Assembly (NCBI RefSeq): GCF_950295315.1
Contig: NC_080164.1
Span: 60,296,003 to 60,360,002 of the forward strand
Direction of reading: 5' to 3'
DNA: 64,000 nucleotides
Source of the DNA: Erinaceus europaeus
Lineage: Eukaryota > Chordata > Mammalia > Eulipotyphla > Erinaceidae
Each line of letters begins with the position of its first letter. The stretch's first letter is position 1. Shown here one piece after another: positions 55,513-64,000 of this stretch. The translations under genes were made by a program, and so were the position numbers. Under the pieces are notes generated by a model that was not told the DNA's origin, ran no database searches, and worked only from the letters and a program-made list of their open reading frames with translations.

Positions 55513-55984
55513 TGTTGTTTTCGCCGGGCTATGTTGTTTTCACTGGGCTGGCTTCACGGGCGGGTAACAGACGACCAGGGACTCATGGTTGAGCTGTAGG
55601 CAGTATCTCTTTATTCATGCAGGACGCAGCACAATCTAAGCCGAGCTAAGCTAAACTCAAGTTACCCTAAAACTCACAATGCTGTCTTTATATATACTTG
55701 CCAAGTAGGGTGGAAACAGGATGTAACATAGAGTGGTTGGAGAGAAAAGTGTCTGGTGAAAATCAGAGTGGTGACAAGGAGAGGATCAGGGTGTGACAAG
55801 GAGAGGGGGCGGAGCAGGCAAGAATTCTACCACTAATGCCCTGGAGGGAGTGTGGTGCTTTATGTAAATGTAAAAGTGATTTATGTAAATAGACCGCTTT
55901 GAATGGGATCAAACCCAATCCCTATAGAGGCATACCAGTGCTTGGTTAAGCAGAAGCCAGGGGGAGCTGGCATACTACCCAACA
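55513..55984 (-). mobile_element. Class II solo LTR nested in L1 3' UTR
   Basis: 472 bp, TG...CA, same family as the LTR at 458-944. It is flanked by the 6-bp TSD 'ttaaac' (55507-55512 and 55985-55990), and the L1 3' UTR resumes immediately ('cacctataatcttagaccag'). On the minus strand it has an AATAAA signal and a TATA-like box. Its U5 end has two 'gttttc' units where the proviral copy has three. With no internal sequence, it is the product of LTR-LTR recombination. Confidence 0.94.
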
Positions 55985-57659
55985 TTAAACCACCTATAAT
56001 CTTAGACCAGGGAAATCAGAAGCTATTGGTCTTGTCAGTATATAAGATGTAGTTTTTTGTAAATTGCATTAAATGACATAAATCATGGTAAGGTCTTTTA
56101 TGGAACATCTGGGGCTTTTCTTGTTTTCCTCCATGCTTCTCTTGACCCATACCATTTGATACTACATCTGCTGATCTCAACCACATCAATGCAATCTTGA
56201 CATGTTTCACTTTGGACTATGTCCAAATAACAGAGATAACAGACCTGAGATGTCAACCCTCCAGCTCCAAAATTTGAGCGAGACCTTTCCTAGCTCATAG
56301 GACTCCTACATTCCATTTTGGTGGCACACTTAGGAGGTGTTAGGAGCAAAGTTATAGAACATAGATAGACGAGGGCCCATGAGATAGGGCACATGTGGTC
56401 ATATATCCATGTTAGGGGAAATATATATACTTTAAGTAAAAGTGTGCAAGTCTACAATGACTCAGTAAGTGCAGCAAACAAGTAGAAAGACCTAAAAAGG
56501 ACACCATAATTTATTAATCAAATATTCTCTATTTAGACCTAGATACTCTCCTCACCTACTTCCTATTTCACTTCTCTCAATCATTCTAAGCCTAACCCTG
56601 TCTGATAAAGAGGGCTACAAAAGCTGGAAAAGGGCAAGAGGTTGACACACTCTAATCATGTCACTTTGGTCACTATCAGGCCACCCCATTATCTGGGGCC
56701 CTAGTAAGAGAATCATGGGGTCCCCACACAGATATGACAAGCCTAGACCTCTAACAGACTCTTCTCTCCACCATCATAAACCCTCTTGTGGGCTTCCAGA
56801 GGACTTTGCCCTCAATATGGAAAAATAGTGGTAGAGATTGTTCCACTCTCTGAGGGGAGGCTAGGTCAAGTGCCACTCAAGGAAAACTGACCTTGAAATG
56901 AGTGCAGCTAAGACAGGGATGCAGAGGTTACACAGGCTCCTGTGCTAAATTTGAATAGACATGGGGTCTGGGTCAGATCAATGGGGTTTAGAGTTAACGG
57001 TATGTATATACTTTCCCCATATTTGGGAGCTTCTCTCTGCCTTGAGCCAACTTCCTGGTCCCATTCCAACTCTGACAAAATCCTCTCAGACAATATTTTT
57101 AGCTCACCTGGATATTAGCTGTCCAGTTCAGGCAAAAATTAGTAAAGTCATGGGCCCCTTGGAATATACTTAAAAGAGACTTCCTACTAGCTTCTTCCAA
57201 CATGAAGACCCTGAATCTCATTTGCTATACTCTTACCTTTAGGTTCCTGATGACTAAACAATATTTTTCTGTTTTTATCTTAGTGCTTTTCAGCCATCAA
57301 ATTGCAGAGGTTACTATGATGCCAACCTGACCTCCCTGGGCAGATGACCTCACCAATGTGTCCTGAAATCCCACCATCCCAGAACCCTACACTGCTAGGG
57401 AAAAATAGAAACAGACTGGGGGTATGGATTGACCCATCAATACCCATGTCCAGTGGAGAAGCAATTACAGATGCCAGAACCTTCTGCACCCCATAGAGAT
57501 CTCTAGTCCATACTACCAGAAGGATAAAAAATAGGGAAGCTTCCAATGGAGAGGATGGGATACAAAATTCTGGTGCTGGGATTTTATGGAATTGTACCCT
57601 TCTTATCCCATAATCTTGTTGCTCATTATTAAATCACTAGTAAAATAAGTTTTTTAAAA

Positions 57660-57890
57660 AGAATGAGGGACATCAAAAAAAGATAATAATATACAAATAT
57701 AGACAGATAGTTGTAGTAATAATAGTTGACCCATATTTGCAACCTTAGGAGAACTGCTGTAGTTTATGATGGAAGGATTAGGGATTCAGAACTCTGGTGG
57801 TGGGAATGGTGTGGAGTTACACCCTTGTTATCTTGTAATTTTATAAATCCATATTAAATCACTAATAAAAATTTAAAAAAGAACATAAGA
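57660..57890 (+). mobile_element. Old L1-type 3' terminus
   Basis: 'ctctggtggtgggaatggtg', 'tgtggagttacacccttgtt' and 'taaatcactaataaaaattt' give a 3' end of the same type as the preceding L1 but a separate copy. Confidence 0.65.
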
Positions 57891-58064
57891 TTACAAGGAA
57901 ACTATGGACAATAATAAAACAAAACATTTACTAATTCCTCTGTAATTCCATATCTGTCATTTAAATTTTTAGTAGATTATAAATAATGCAGCAATTAAAA
58001 AATAGAAAAAGAGCCCCAGAAACATTGGCCTGATATATTTTAATCTAATTATTATTATTATTAT

Positions 58065-58197
58065 TATTATTTTTAGCCAAAGCACTGCTCAGCTCTGGCT
58101 TATGGCAGTGTGGGGGATTGAACCTGGGGCTTTAGAGCCTCAGGAATGAGAGCCTCTTTGCATAACCATTATGCTACCTACCCTCTGCACAGCCTGG
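58065..58197 (-). mobile_element. SINE of a third family, reverse copy
   Basis: 'agccaaagcactgctcagct', 'gattgaacctggggctttag' and 'ctttgcataaccattatgct' form a tRNA-derived SINE in reverse, with the B-box complement 'gattgaacc'. It faces a second copy head-to-head. Confidence 0.75.
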
Positions 58198-58312
58198 TAT
58201 CTTTGCATAACAGTTATGCAAAGAGATTCTCATGCCTGAGGCTCTGAAGTCCTAGGTTCAATCCCCTGTACCACTATAACCCTGAGCTGAGCAGTGCTTT
58301 AGAAAAAAAAAA
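58198..58312 (+). mobile_element. SINE of a third family, forward copy
   Basis: 'tttgcataacagttatgcaa', 'ctaggttcaatcccctgtac' and 'ctgagctgagcagtgcttta', then poly(A). It is the mirror of 58065-58197 and forms an inverted repeat with it. Confidence 0.78.
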
Positions 58313-59849
58313 AGGCAACAAGAGACACCAACACCCAAGAGAAGTTGTCTCTGTATATATATATGTCAATAAGTAAGTCTGATTATCCCAGGGTGGGTTG
58401 TGAACACTATGCTACTCCCATAATCAATAATATCACCCCTTTCCCTGCTGCTGAGAAATCTGCACTCTGCCAGTCTTCATTTGTCTAATCTATTCAGAAA
58501 TTTACCTCAGTTCTAAGTTATACTCACTCCCATGAATAGTTTGCATGATTGCTCTGTGTAGGAGTTTTTAGGAGAGCTCTGAAAACCTACTATAGTATCC
58601 TCACTTCTGGTGAATTTAGCTGAGTCTTTTGTCACAAGTGTATCACAGTCCAACCTATCTATTCCTGAGCCCATTTTTTTCCCTGCTTCTGTGCTTGTTG
58701 ATTTTGAAACCATTCTCTCACAATCTCCCAGAGCACAAATCTCAGCCTCATGATCTGTGCTTTAAGTCCTCAGCCTTAAAATTTATATACAAGGAAGTAT
58801 TTTTCCTTCATTAGAAATGGCTAAACACTTTATCAATACCTGTCCAGATTTATTCATCCATTCAATATTTACTGAGAAGCACTCAGTGCAAAGAACTGTG
58901 ATAAGCTTTGGTGACTTCAAAATTGTATGTGATAGGAATGTTTATTTAATCCCTTAGTATGTGTATAATAGCTTCTGTGTTCTAGTAGTAAGTACCTATG
59001 ATCTTATTATTTGAAAGGCTTTTCATCTTTTTCTACTATAAGTTTCTGCCAGTTTCTCAATGGTAGCAACCAAACAGCATATTGGTATCATTTTTCAGAA
59101 TTATACAGATTCAAATGCAAAAAGGTACTGAAATTAGAAAGTGTGTGTGATAGTTTGCTAGGTGGCTTGCATTGTGTAATTTAACCCACTAAAAAATTGT
59201 GCTACAAAAATGTATGCTACAATATTTATTTCTTCCTACTGTACATTGAGAGGCTCAGACAAAATAGTAAATAACTTACTAGAGAAAAACAAAAGATGGG
59301 TCATGTTTAGTATCCAGGTTGTCTTGCCTCTGAATGTGTGAGCTTTGGAATAAACTCATCTGTATATTGCACAAAAGAACACATAGTAAATATTAGCAAA
59401 TGTCTGATGTATGGAAGAATAAATGAAACAATAAATTAGTGAGGTCATAACTGTAGATCTCAAGCTAGATTGTAAATCTTTACTTTGTGTTTTCTAGTTA
59501 TAGAGATATACATATTTTCTGGTCATTTGCATCTATTATGATGTACTATTCATCAGAGCTAAAGAGTAGGTCTACTCTAAGTTTGATACTTCACCTTCAG
59601 CTGAAAAACTGAGCCCCAGAGCTTGGACTAGAAAACCACTCCTGGAGTCAGCATAACTGTTAAGATGTCTAATTTTAGATGTCTGTGGTCAGATTAAAAC
59701 TTTCGTGAAGAAATAAATAGCACACTACTGCCTAAGATAAATTGAAAAGCCAAGAAAACAACTCTATAACTACTGTGCTACGAAGTGTCAGAGTAGAAAA
59801 CTCCTTCAAAATATTATTTTCAAATAGTAACAGCTTAACTTCTTTTTTT
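58313..59849. other. Mostly unique, possible ancient repeats
   Basis: 58845-58910 ('tcattcaatatttactgagaagcactca') and 59225-59340 ('gaggctcagacaaaatagta') resemble very old MIR/L2-like sequence. The match is weak. No gene seen. Confidence 0.4.
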
Positions 59850-60905
59850 TTTTTTTCAATCTGATTGACATTACTTCATTTCTATTGCCTGGTTGCAATA
59901 GCAAGAAATTCCAACAGTATGTTGAATTATAACCGTGATAGTGGGGAGCCCTGTCTAGTACATGATGTGAATGGGAATGTTTCTAGTTTCTCACCATTGA
60001 GTATGATGTTGGCTGTAACTATCCTATATATGGACACCACTAGATAAGGAATTTTCCATTTATTCCCACTTCTTTGCAGTTTTTTGATAATGAAGTCATG
60101 CTAGATTTTGTTAAAGGTTTTCTCTGAATCTATATTGAGATAATCATGTTGTTTTTTTTTTCCTTTTTGGTTTTTCTTTTACTGATGTGCTGGATCATAT
60201 TTATTGATTTCTGTGTATTGAACCAATTTTATATTCTTTTTAAAAAATTTATCTATTTATTCCTTTCTGTTGCCATTGTTGCTTTATTGTTGTAATTATT
60301 ATTGTTGTCATTGTTATTGGATAGGACAGAGAGAGGAGGGGAAGACAGAGAGGAGGACAGAAAGATAGACACCTACAGACCTGCTTCACCACTTGTGAGG
60401 CAACTCCCCTGCAGGTGGGGAGCCTAGGGCTTGAACCAGGATCTTTATGCCAGTTCTTGCACTTTGTGCCACGTGTGCTTAACCTGCTGTGCTACCACCT
60501 AACTCTCCCAAATTTGCATTCTTATGGTAAATCTCAGTTGGTTGTGATGTACAATCTGTCTAATATACTGCTGTATCCAGTTGGCTGGAATTTTGTTAAA
60601 TATTTTAGCATCTATGTTGATAATAAATATTGGTTTGTAGCTTTCTTTTGTTGTATCTCTGTCTGCTTTTGCTATCAGAGTGATGCTAGATTCATAGAAG
60701 GCAGAAGGTAGTATTCCTGTGCCTTTAATATTTTGGAAGAGCTTAAAAAGAATAGGTATCAATTCTTCCTTAAATGTTTTGTAGAATTTATTTGTAAAAC
60801 CAGCTGGTCCTGGACTTTTATTGTTGGAGAGGTTCTTGATAAATTTTTCAATTTCTTTGGCTGTGATTGGCCTGTTAATATTTTTTAGTTCCTCTTGGTT
60901 CCGTT
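59850..60905 (-). mobile_element. Old L1 ORF2 RT region, antisense
   Basis: Plus-strand text 'tgaattataaccgtgatagt', 'accattgagtatgatgttgg' and 'tatactgctgtatccagttg' is antisense L1 RT. On the minus strand a short frame (60499-60762) has 'SITLIAKADRDTTK' and 'QWIQQYIRQIVHH'-like L1 RT finger residues. Stops and a nested SINE break it. Confidence 0.85.
60238..60505 (-). mobile_element. Hedgehog-type SINE nested in L1
   Basis: 'tttctgttgccattgttgct', 'ggataggacagagagaggag', 'cacctacagacctgcttcac', 'tgcaggtggggagcctaggg' and the rc head 'cttaacctgctgtgctacca'. The same L1 continues on both sides. Confidence 0.92.
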
Positions 60906-60907
60906 TT

Positions 60908-61012
60908 GCAGCACTGCTTCACTGCTTCTGGATGGGGAGCAGGGGTTTAAACTGGGTTCCTTGTGCATAGTAATTTGTGTGCTCAACCTAATGCACAACC
61001 ACCCAGCCCTAC
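60908..61012 (-). mobile_element. SINE fragment
   Basis: 'cagcactgcttcactgcttc', 'ggtttaaactgggttccttg' and 'cacaaccacccagccct' are the body-to-head half of the older SINE subfamily, in reverse. Confidence 0.75.
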
Positions 61013-61079
61013 TATTAATCTATGACACTGGTTGTTGATTTTGACATTTTTTTTCTATATTTTTAATTGGTTGTCACTG

Positions 61080-61195
61080 TGGCTTCACTTTTTGAGATGA
61101 CTTTTTCAGATAGAAAGACACAGAGAGGGAGAGAATGAAAAACACCACAGCATTGAAATTTCCTCTAGTGTTCCAACATGAACGAGTCATTACTA
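61080..61195 (-). mobile_element. SINE-like purine block
   Basis: 'cagatagaaagacacagaga' with 'gggagagaatgaaaaacacc' resembles the reversed pyrimidine tract of the SINEs. Decayed. Confidence 0.45.
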
Positions 61196-61309
61196 TGACA
61201 AACTAGACACATTATACAGGTAAGCTATATTATAATTCTACAGTTGATCTGTTTTGATTTGCAGTACATATAATCTTAAAATAATGAAGTTAAGGAGACT
61301 TCCAGATAT

Positions 61310-62560
61310 ATGGCCAGAGAGTAGCCCCCGACTCACATTGCTCCCCTGGTCAACCAATTAAAACAAAGAAAAATCAGCACATTACAGCTGGAATTTTTTT
61401 TTTTTTTCAGAAACTCACTTAGCCATAGATAGGTGCAGTCACGCTTGGCCAGTGGATGGATAAGGAGTGAGGGAGAGATCATCAGGTCTTAAGAAGTAAT
61501 GCATAGTGGCATTTGATGCCATTTTGGGATTTATGCAGCAGAACACATTGTCAGTGGCAGGAAGGCGTGTTTGGGTATTTAATATGGGAATCAGGGGAAC
61601 CAGGATATAAACTGCCCACAAAGAGTCACCAATGTTTAAGGAAAAAAAAAACATGGCCACAAGACAAAAGCCTTGTGGTCAATCCAGCCTTCAGAAACAG
61701 GCTAGGTTTCGAGGTGTCTCTCTCCTTCTCCAGCAGGGTGGCCTCCAGGGGAGAGGTAACGGGCTGGTTCTTTCTCGCTCACGACAGGGGTGACATGAAG
61801 TAAAAGACACCAGGGGACTCTTAGCGTGTCTAGAATCTGAGTGCTAGAATCCCAGAATCCTAGAGTCTGTTTATTAGCAAAGTGGACATGAGTTAAATAG
61901 AAAAGCAATGGAGGTAATTATTGTTGAAATATGTCAGAAATTACAGGTTTCTTAACAGTCAGCATACCCCTAAGGTAGGGGGCTGGTATGACAGGAATTG
62001 ATGAGATACAAGACAGTTATTTTCCATGACACAGCAACTTAATTATCCAAAGGTATTTGAGAGAAGCATAGGGGTTGAACCCATAGGGTGAGGCAGAGAG
62101 AAGATGAATATCAAAAAGCATATAGTTTGGAATTTCTCTTGTCTGGGGTCTGAGGTGTGTGATGAAGTGTGTGATAAGATGTGTTCTTCTGTGATCAGAA
62201 GGTGACTTTGAATAAGTGAATCTGTGGCCATGTGGCCTGCAGTTAATGGAGGGAAGTATTGGAGTTACTGTGGGCCTGAGAGTCAAGAAGGAAAGAACCA
62301 AGTCTGAGTTTCCCCCCTTATGCTCACCTCTGTTGAGAGAGACTTACCAAGAGGTTATCTTCTCAGACCTCCATCCAAAGATGGGGGTGGTTCTCCCTAA
62401 GCTCTATCAGGCTTACACATGTTCCCAACACTAGGAAATTAAATCTTGGTTAACTTCCAGTGGTGTGGCCAGGCAGTAGCATAGCAGCAGCTGAACTACA
62501 CTATTCTGACAAAGTATTTAAAGCAACAAGAAAATCACCTGGAAAATCACCAGTTACAAT
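61310..62560 (+). repeat. Unclassified repeat, copy 2, split by LTR-like insert
   Basis: 61390-61640 and 62433-62520 are colinear with 24050-24430. The roughly 790 bp between them (about 61641-62432) are absent from copy 1. The insert ends 'cccaaca' and carries an AATAAA on the minus strand (rc of 'gtttatt' near 61868), as a minus-strand LTR would. I could not find a matching TSD, so the LTR call is tentative. Confidence 0.5.
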
Positions 62561-62984
62561 TAGGATTGCTTAAGAAAATCACTTAGCTACCTGTAGATAC
62601 AAGTACACAGGGTCAGTAGATGTAAAAGGAGTGATAGAACTATTCAGGCACTAAACCCAGCTAGGCAAATAATCCTGTTTATTCTTTGAGTACTCAGAAG
62701 AAAGCAATTCTCCCATGCTATCACATCCCAGAAGCTGGAAACACAGCAGCAAGACCCCATGTCAACATCACAAGCACTAAACCAGCCAGTGACACATGAT
62801 AGCATCTCCTCTTGTCCCTCTCCCACCACTATATAAACACCATAGCCACAGTGCCACCTGCTGGCTTAACAACTAACTGTAGCCATAATAAATGGGGGAG
62901 CTGAGAAACTGATTCCTGAAACCACAGACATATATAGATCTAGACAAAAATGGCAGAATTCTGAAAACTTTGCTCCAGGATTAT
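62561..62984. other. No recognisable feature
   Basis: No gene. Possibly the continuation of the preceding repeat. Nothing further recognised. Confidence 0.4.
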
Positions 62985-62989
62985 CACTG

Positions 62990-63250
62990 GGGCTTGTGCC
63001 TACACTATTAATCCACTGCTTCCGAGGTCATAATTTATTTATTTGTTTGTTTGTTTGTTTGTTTATTTATATTTTTGATAGGACAGAGAGAATTGGGGGG
63101 GGTAGAGAAGGAGAGAGAAAGATAAAGACCTGCAGACTTGTTTCACTACTTGTGAAACAACCCCTCTGAAGGTGGGGAACTGGAGGCTTGAACTGGGTCC
63201 TTGAGCTTTGTACTATGTGCGCTTAACCTGGTGCACCACCACCTTGCCCA
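62990..63250 (-). mobile_element. SINE with (TTTG)n tail
   Basis: 'tttgataggacagagagaat', 'acctgcagacttgtttcact', 'ggcttgaactgggtccttga' and 'gcttaacctggtgcaccacc' are all in the expected reverse order. Confidence 0.88.
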
Positions 63251-63411
63251 ACAGAAAACTCTTTATCAAGACAATTTAAGTAACTTACAATTTCAGTTTA
63301 ATTTCAAAGATAATTTCACCAAAGTATTACAAAACACAGAAAAGAAAAAAATGAACAAACAAAACTTCAAGCAAAGCTTCACAGTGGAAAGGACATTGTG
63401 TGTGCAAGGTT

Positions 63412-63640
63412 TTTATTTTATTTTATTTTTTTTATTGCCACCAAGGTTATCACTAGGGCTCAGTGTCGACATGACAAATCCACCACTCCTGGTGACCTTT
63501 TCCCCCTCATTTTTGATAGGACAGAGAGAATTGGAAAGGGAAAGAGACAGACAGACACCTGCAGATGTGCTTCACTACTCATGAAGCTACCCCCCTGCAG
63601 TGGGGTGCAGGGGCTCAAACACGGGTCCTTGCGCACTGTA
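63412..63640 (-). mobile_element. SINE, older subfamily
   Basis: 'attgccaccaaggttatcac', 'ttgataggacagagagaatt', 'acctgcagatgtgcttcact' and 'gctcaaacacgggtccttgc'. The head is truncated at about 63640. Confidence 0.88.
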
Positions 63641-63849
63641 GCAGTTCAGGTTCAGGTAGCAGGCAGCAGGCCTAGGAAGTAGACTAAATCAGGTTAAGGA
63701 GAGATTATTAGTGCTAGAAGACATAACCACCACACACTACAAATTTAAACTGTTGTAGAGGACATATTTAGAATAAATGGAGCACTTCTGTGTGAAATAG
63801 CAGACTCTATCAGAAAAAAAAAAAAGAATGTGAGAGACCTCAGGAAAAA

Positions 63850-64000
63850 ATAGGAGCTGAGAACATGTTCAAAGAAATCATAGCAGATAATTTTCCAAAC
63901 ATGTACAGGACCATTTATGATAAACTCACAGTAACATTCTCAATGGGGAAAAGTTAAAACTAAAATTGCAAACCAGACTGGGTTAAAAAAAGAATTATTG
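63850..64000 (+). mobile_element. Probable L1 fragment at right edge
   Basis: 'agataattttccaaacatgt' and 'gataaactcacagtaacatt', then 'ctcaatggggaaaag', resemble L1 ORF1/ORF2 words (the latter the RT segment before motif B). It continues beyond the window. Low certainty. Confidence 0.5.

Larger units (their letters stand above)
54465..57655 (+). mobile_element. Older L1: ORF2 end plus long 3' UTR
   Basis: A 5'-truncated plus-strand L1 with about 0.65 kb of ORF2 and a 3' UTR of roughly 2 kb after removing the nested LTR. The 3' terminus has 'ggtgctgggattttatggaa' and 'taaatcactagtaaaataag'. The 3' UTR has blocks absent from the younger L1s here (56460-57200), marking an older subfamily. Confidence 0.88.

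Overview
This is mammalian intergenic DNA built almost entirely from layered retrotransposons. I found no host exon, tRNA gene or rRNA gene. The commonest repeat is a tRNA-derived SINE: A/B-box-like head, body with 'cacctgcagacctgcttcac', pyrimidine-rich stretch, then ACA/ATA-rich tail. I recognise it as the SINE that dominates the hedgehog (Erinaceus) genome. Hedgehog or a close eulipotyphlan is therefore the likely source. That call rests on recognition, not on a search.

Layout: 1-944 is the 5' end of a minus-strand class II (betaretrovirus-like) provirus running off the left edge. 0.95-24.6 kb holds SINEs, a MIR and L1 insertions of several ages, several with target-site duplications (TSDs). 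These include a twin-primed L1 (2790-5562), an L1 with an open 370-codon ORF2 end (13822-16237), and an L1 carrying a nested SINE (19096-22702). A Tigger-like DNA transposon fragment lies at 23.3 kb. 24627-28591 is a minus-strand class II ERV whose leader runs straight into the end of RT, RNase H and integrase. 28.6-37 kb holds SINEs, unclassified repeats and a second twin-primed L1 (32769-34369). 37057-43120 is a second class II provirus with both LTRs and a 6-bp TSD; it has gag-start, integrase and possible env remnants around an AT-rich, internally duplicated core. 44.5-50.4 kb holds an internally deleted L1 and a third twin-primed L1 with a nested class I solo LTR. 50790-53267 is a broken non-LTR reverse transcriptase gene that is not L1. 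It resembles the jockey/CR1-type elements common in invertebrates and is joined within about 20 bp of its stop codon to the species' own L1 3' UTR. 54.5-64 kb returns to old L1s, a class II solo LTR, a head-to-head SINE pair and further SINEs.

How the parts relate: the autonomous machinery (L1 ORF2, ERV pol, the foreign-looking RT) is broken in every copy seen, except that one truncated L1 ORF2 stretch is still open. SINEs with A-rich tails and L1-like TSDs are the expected passengers of L1. The most notable object is the chimera at about 50.8-54.4 kb. It could record template switching during L1 reverse transcription, or a LINE family that acquired the L1 3' UTR.
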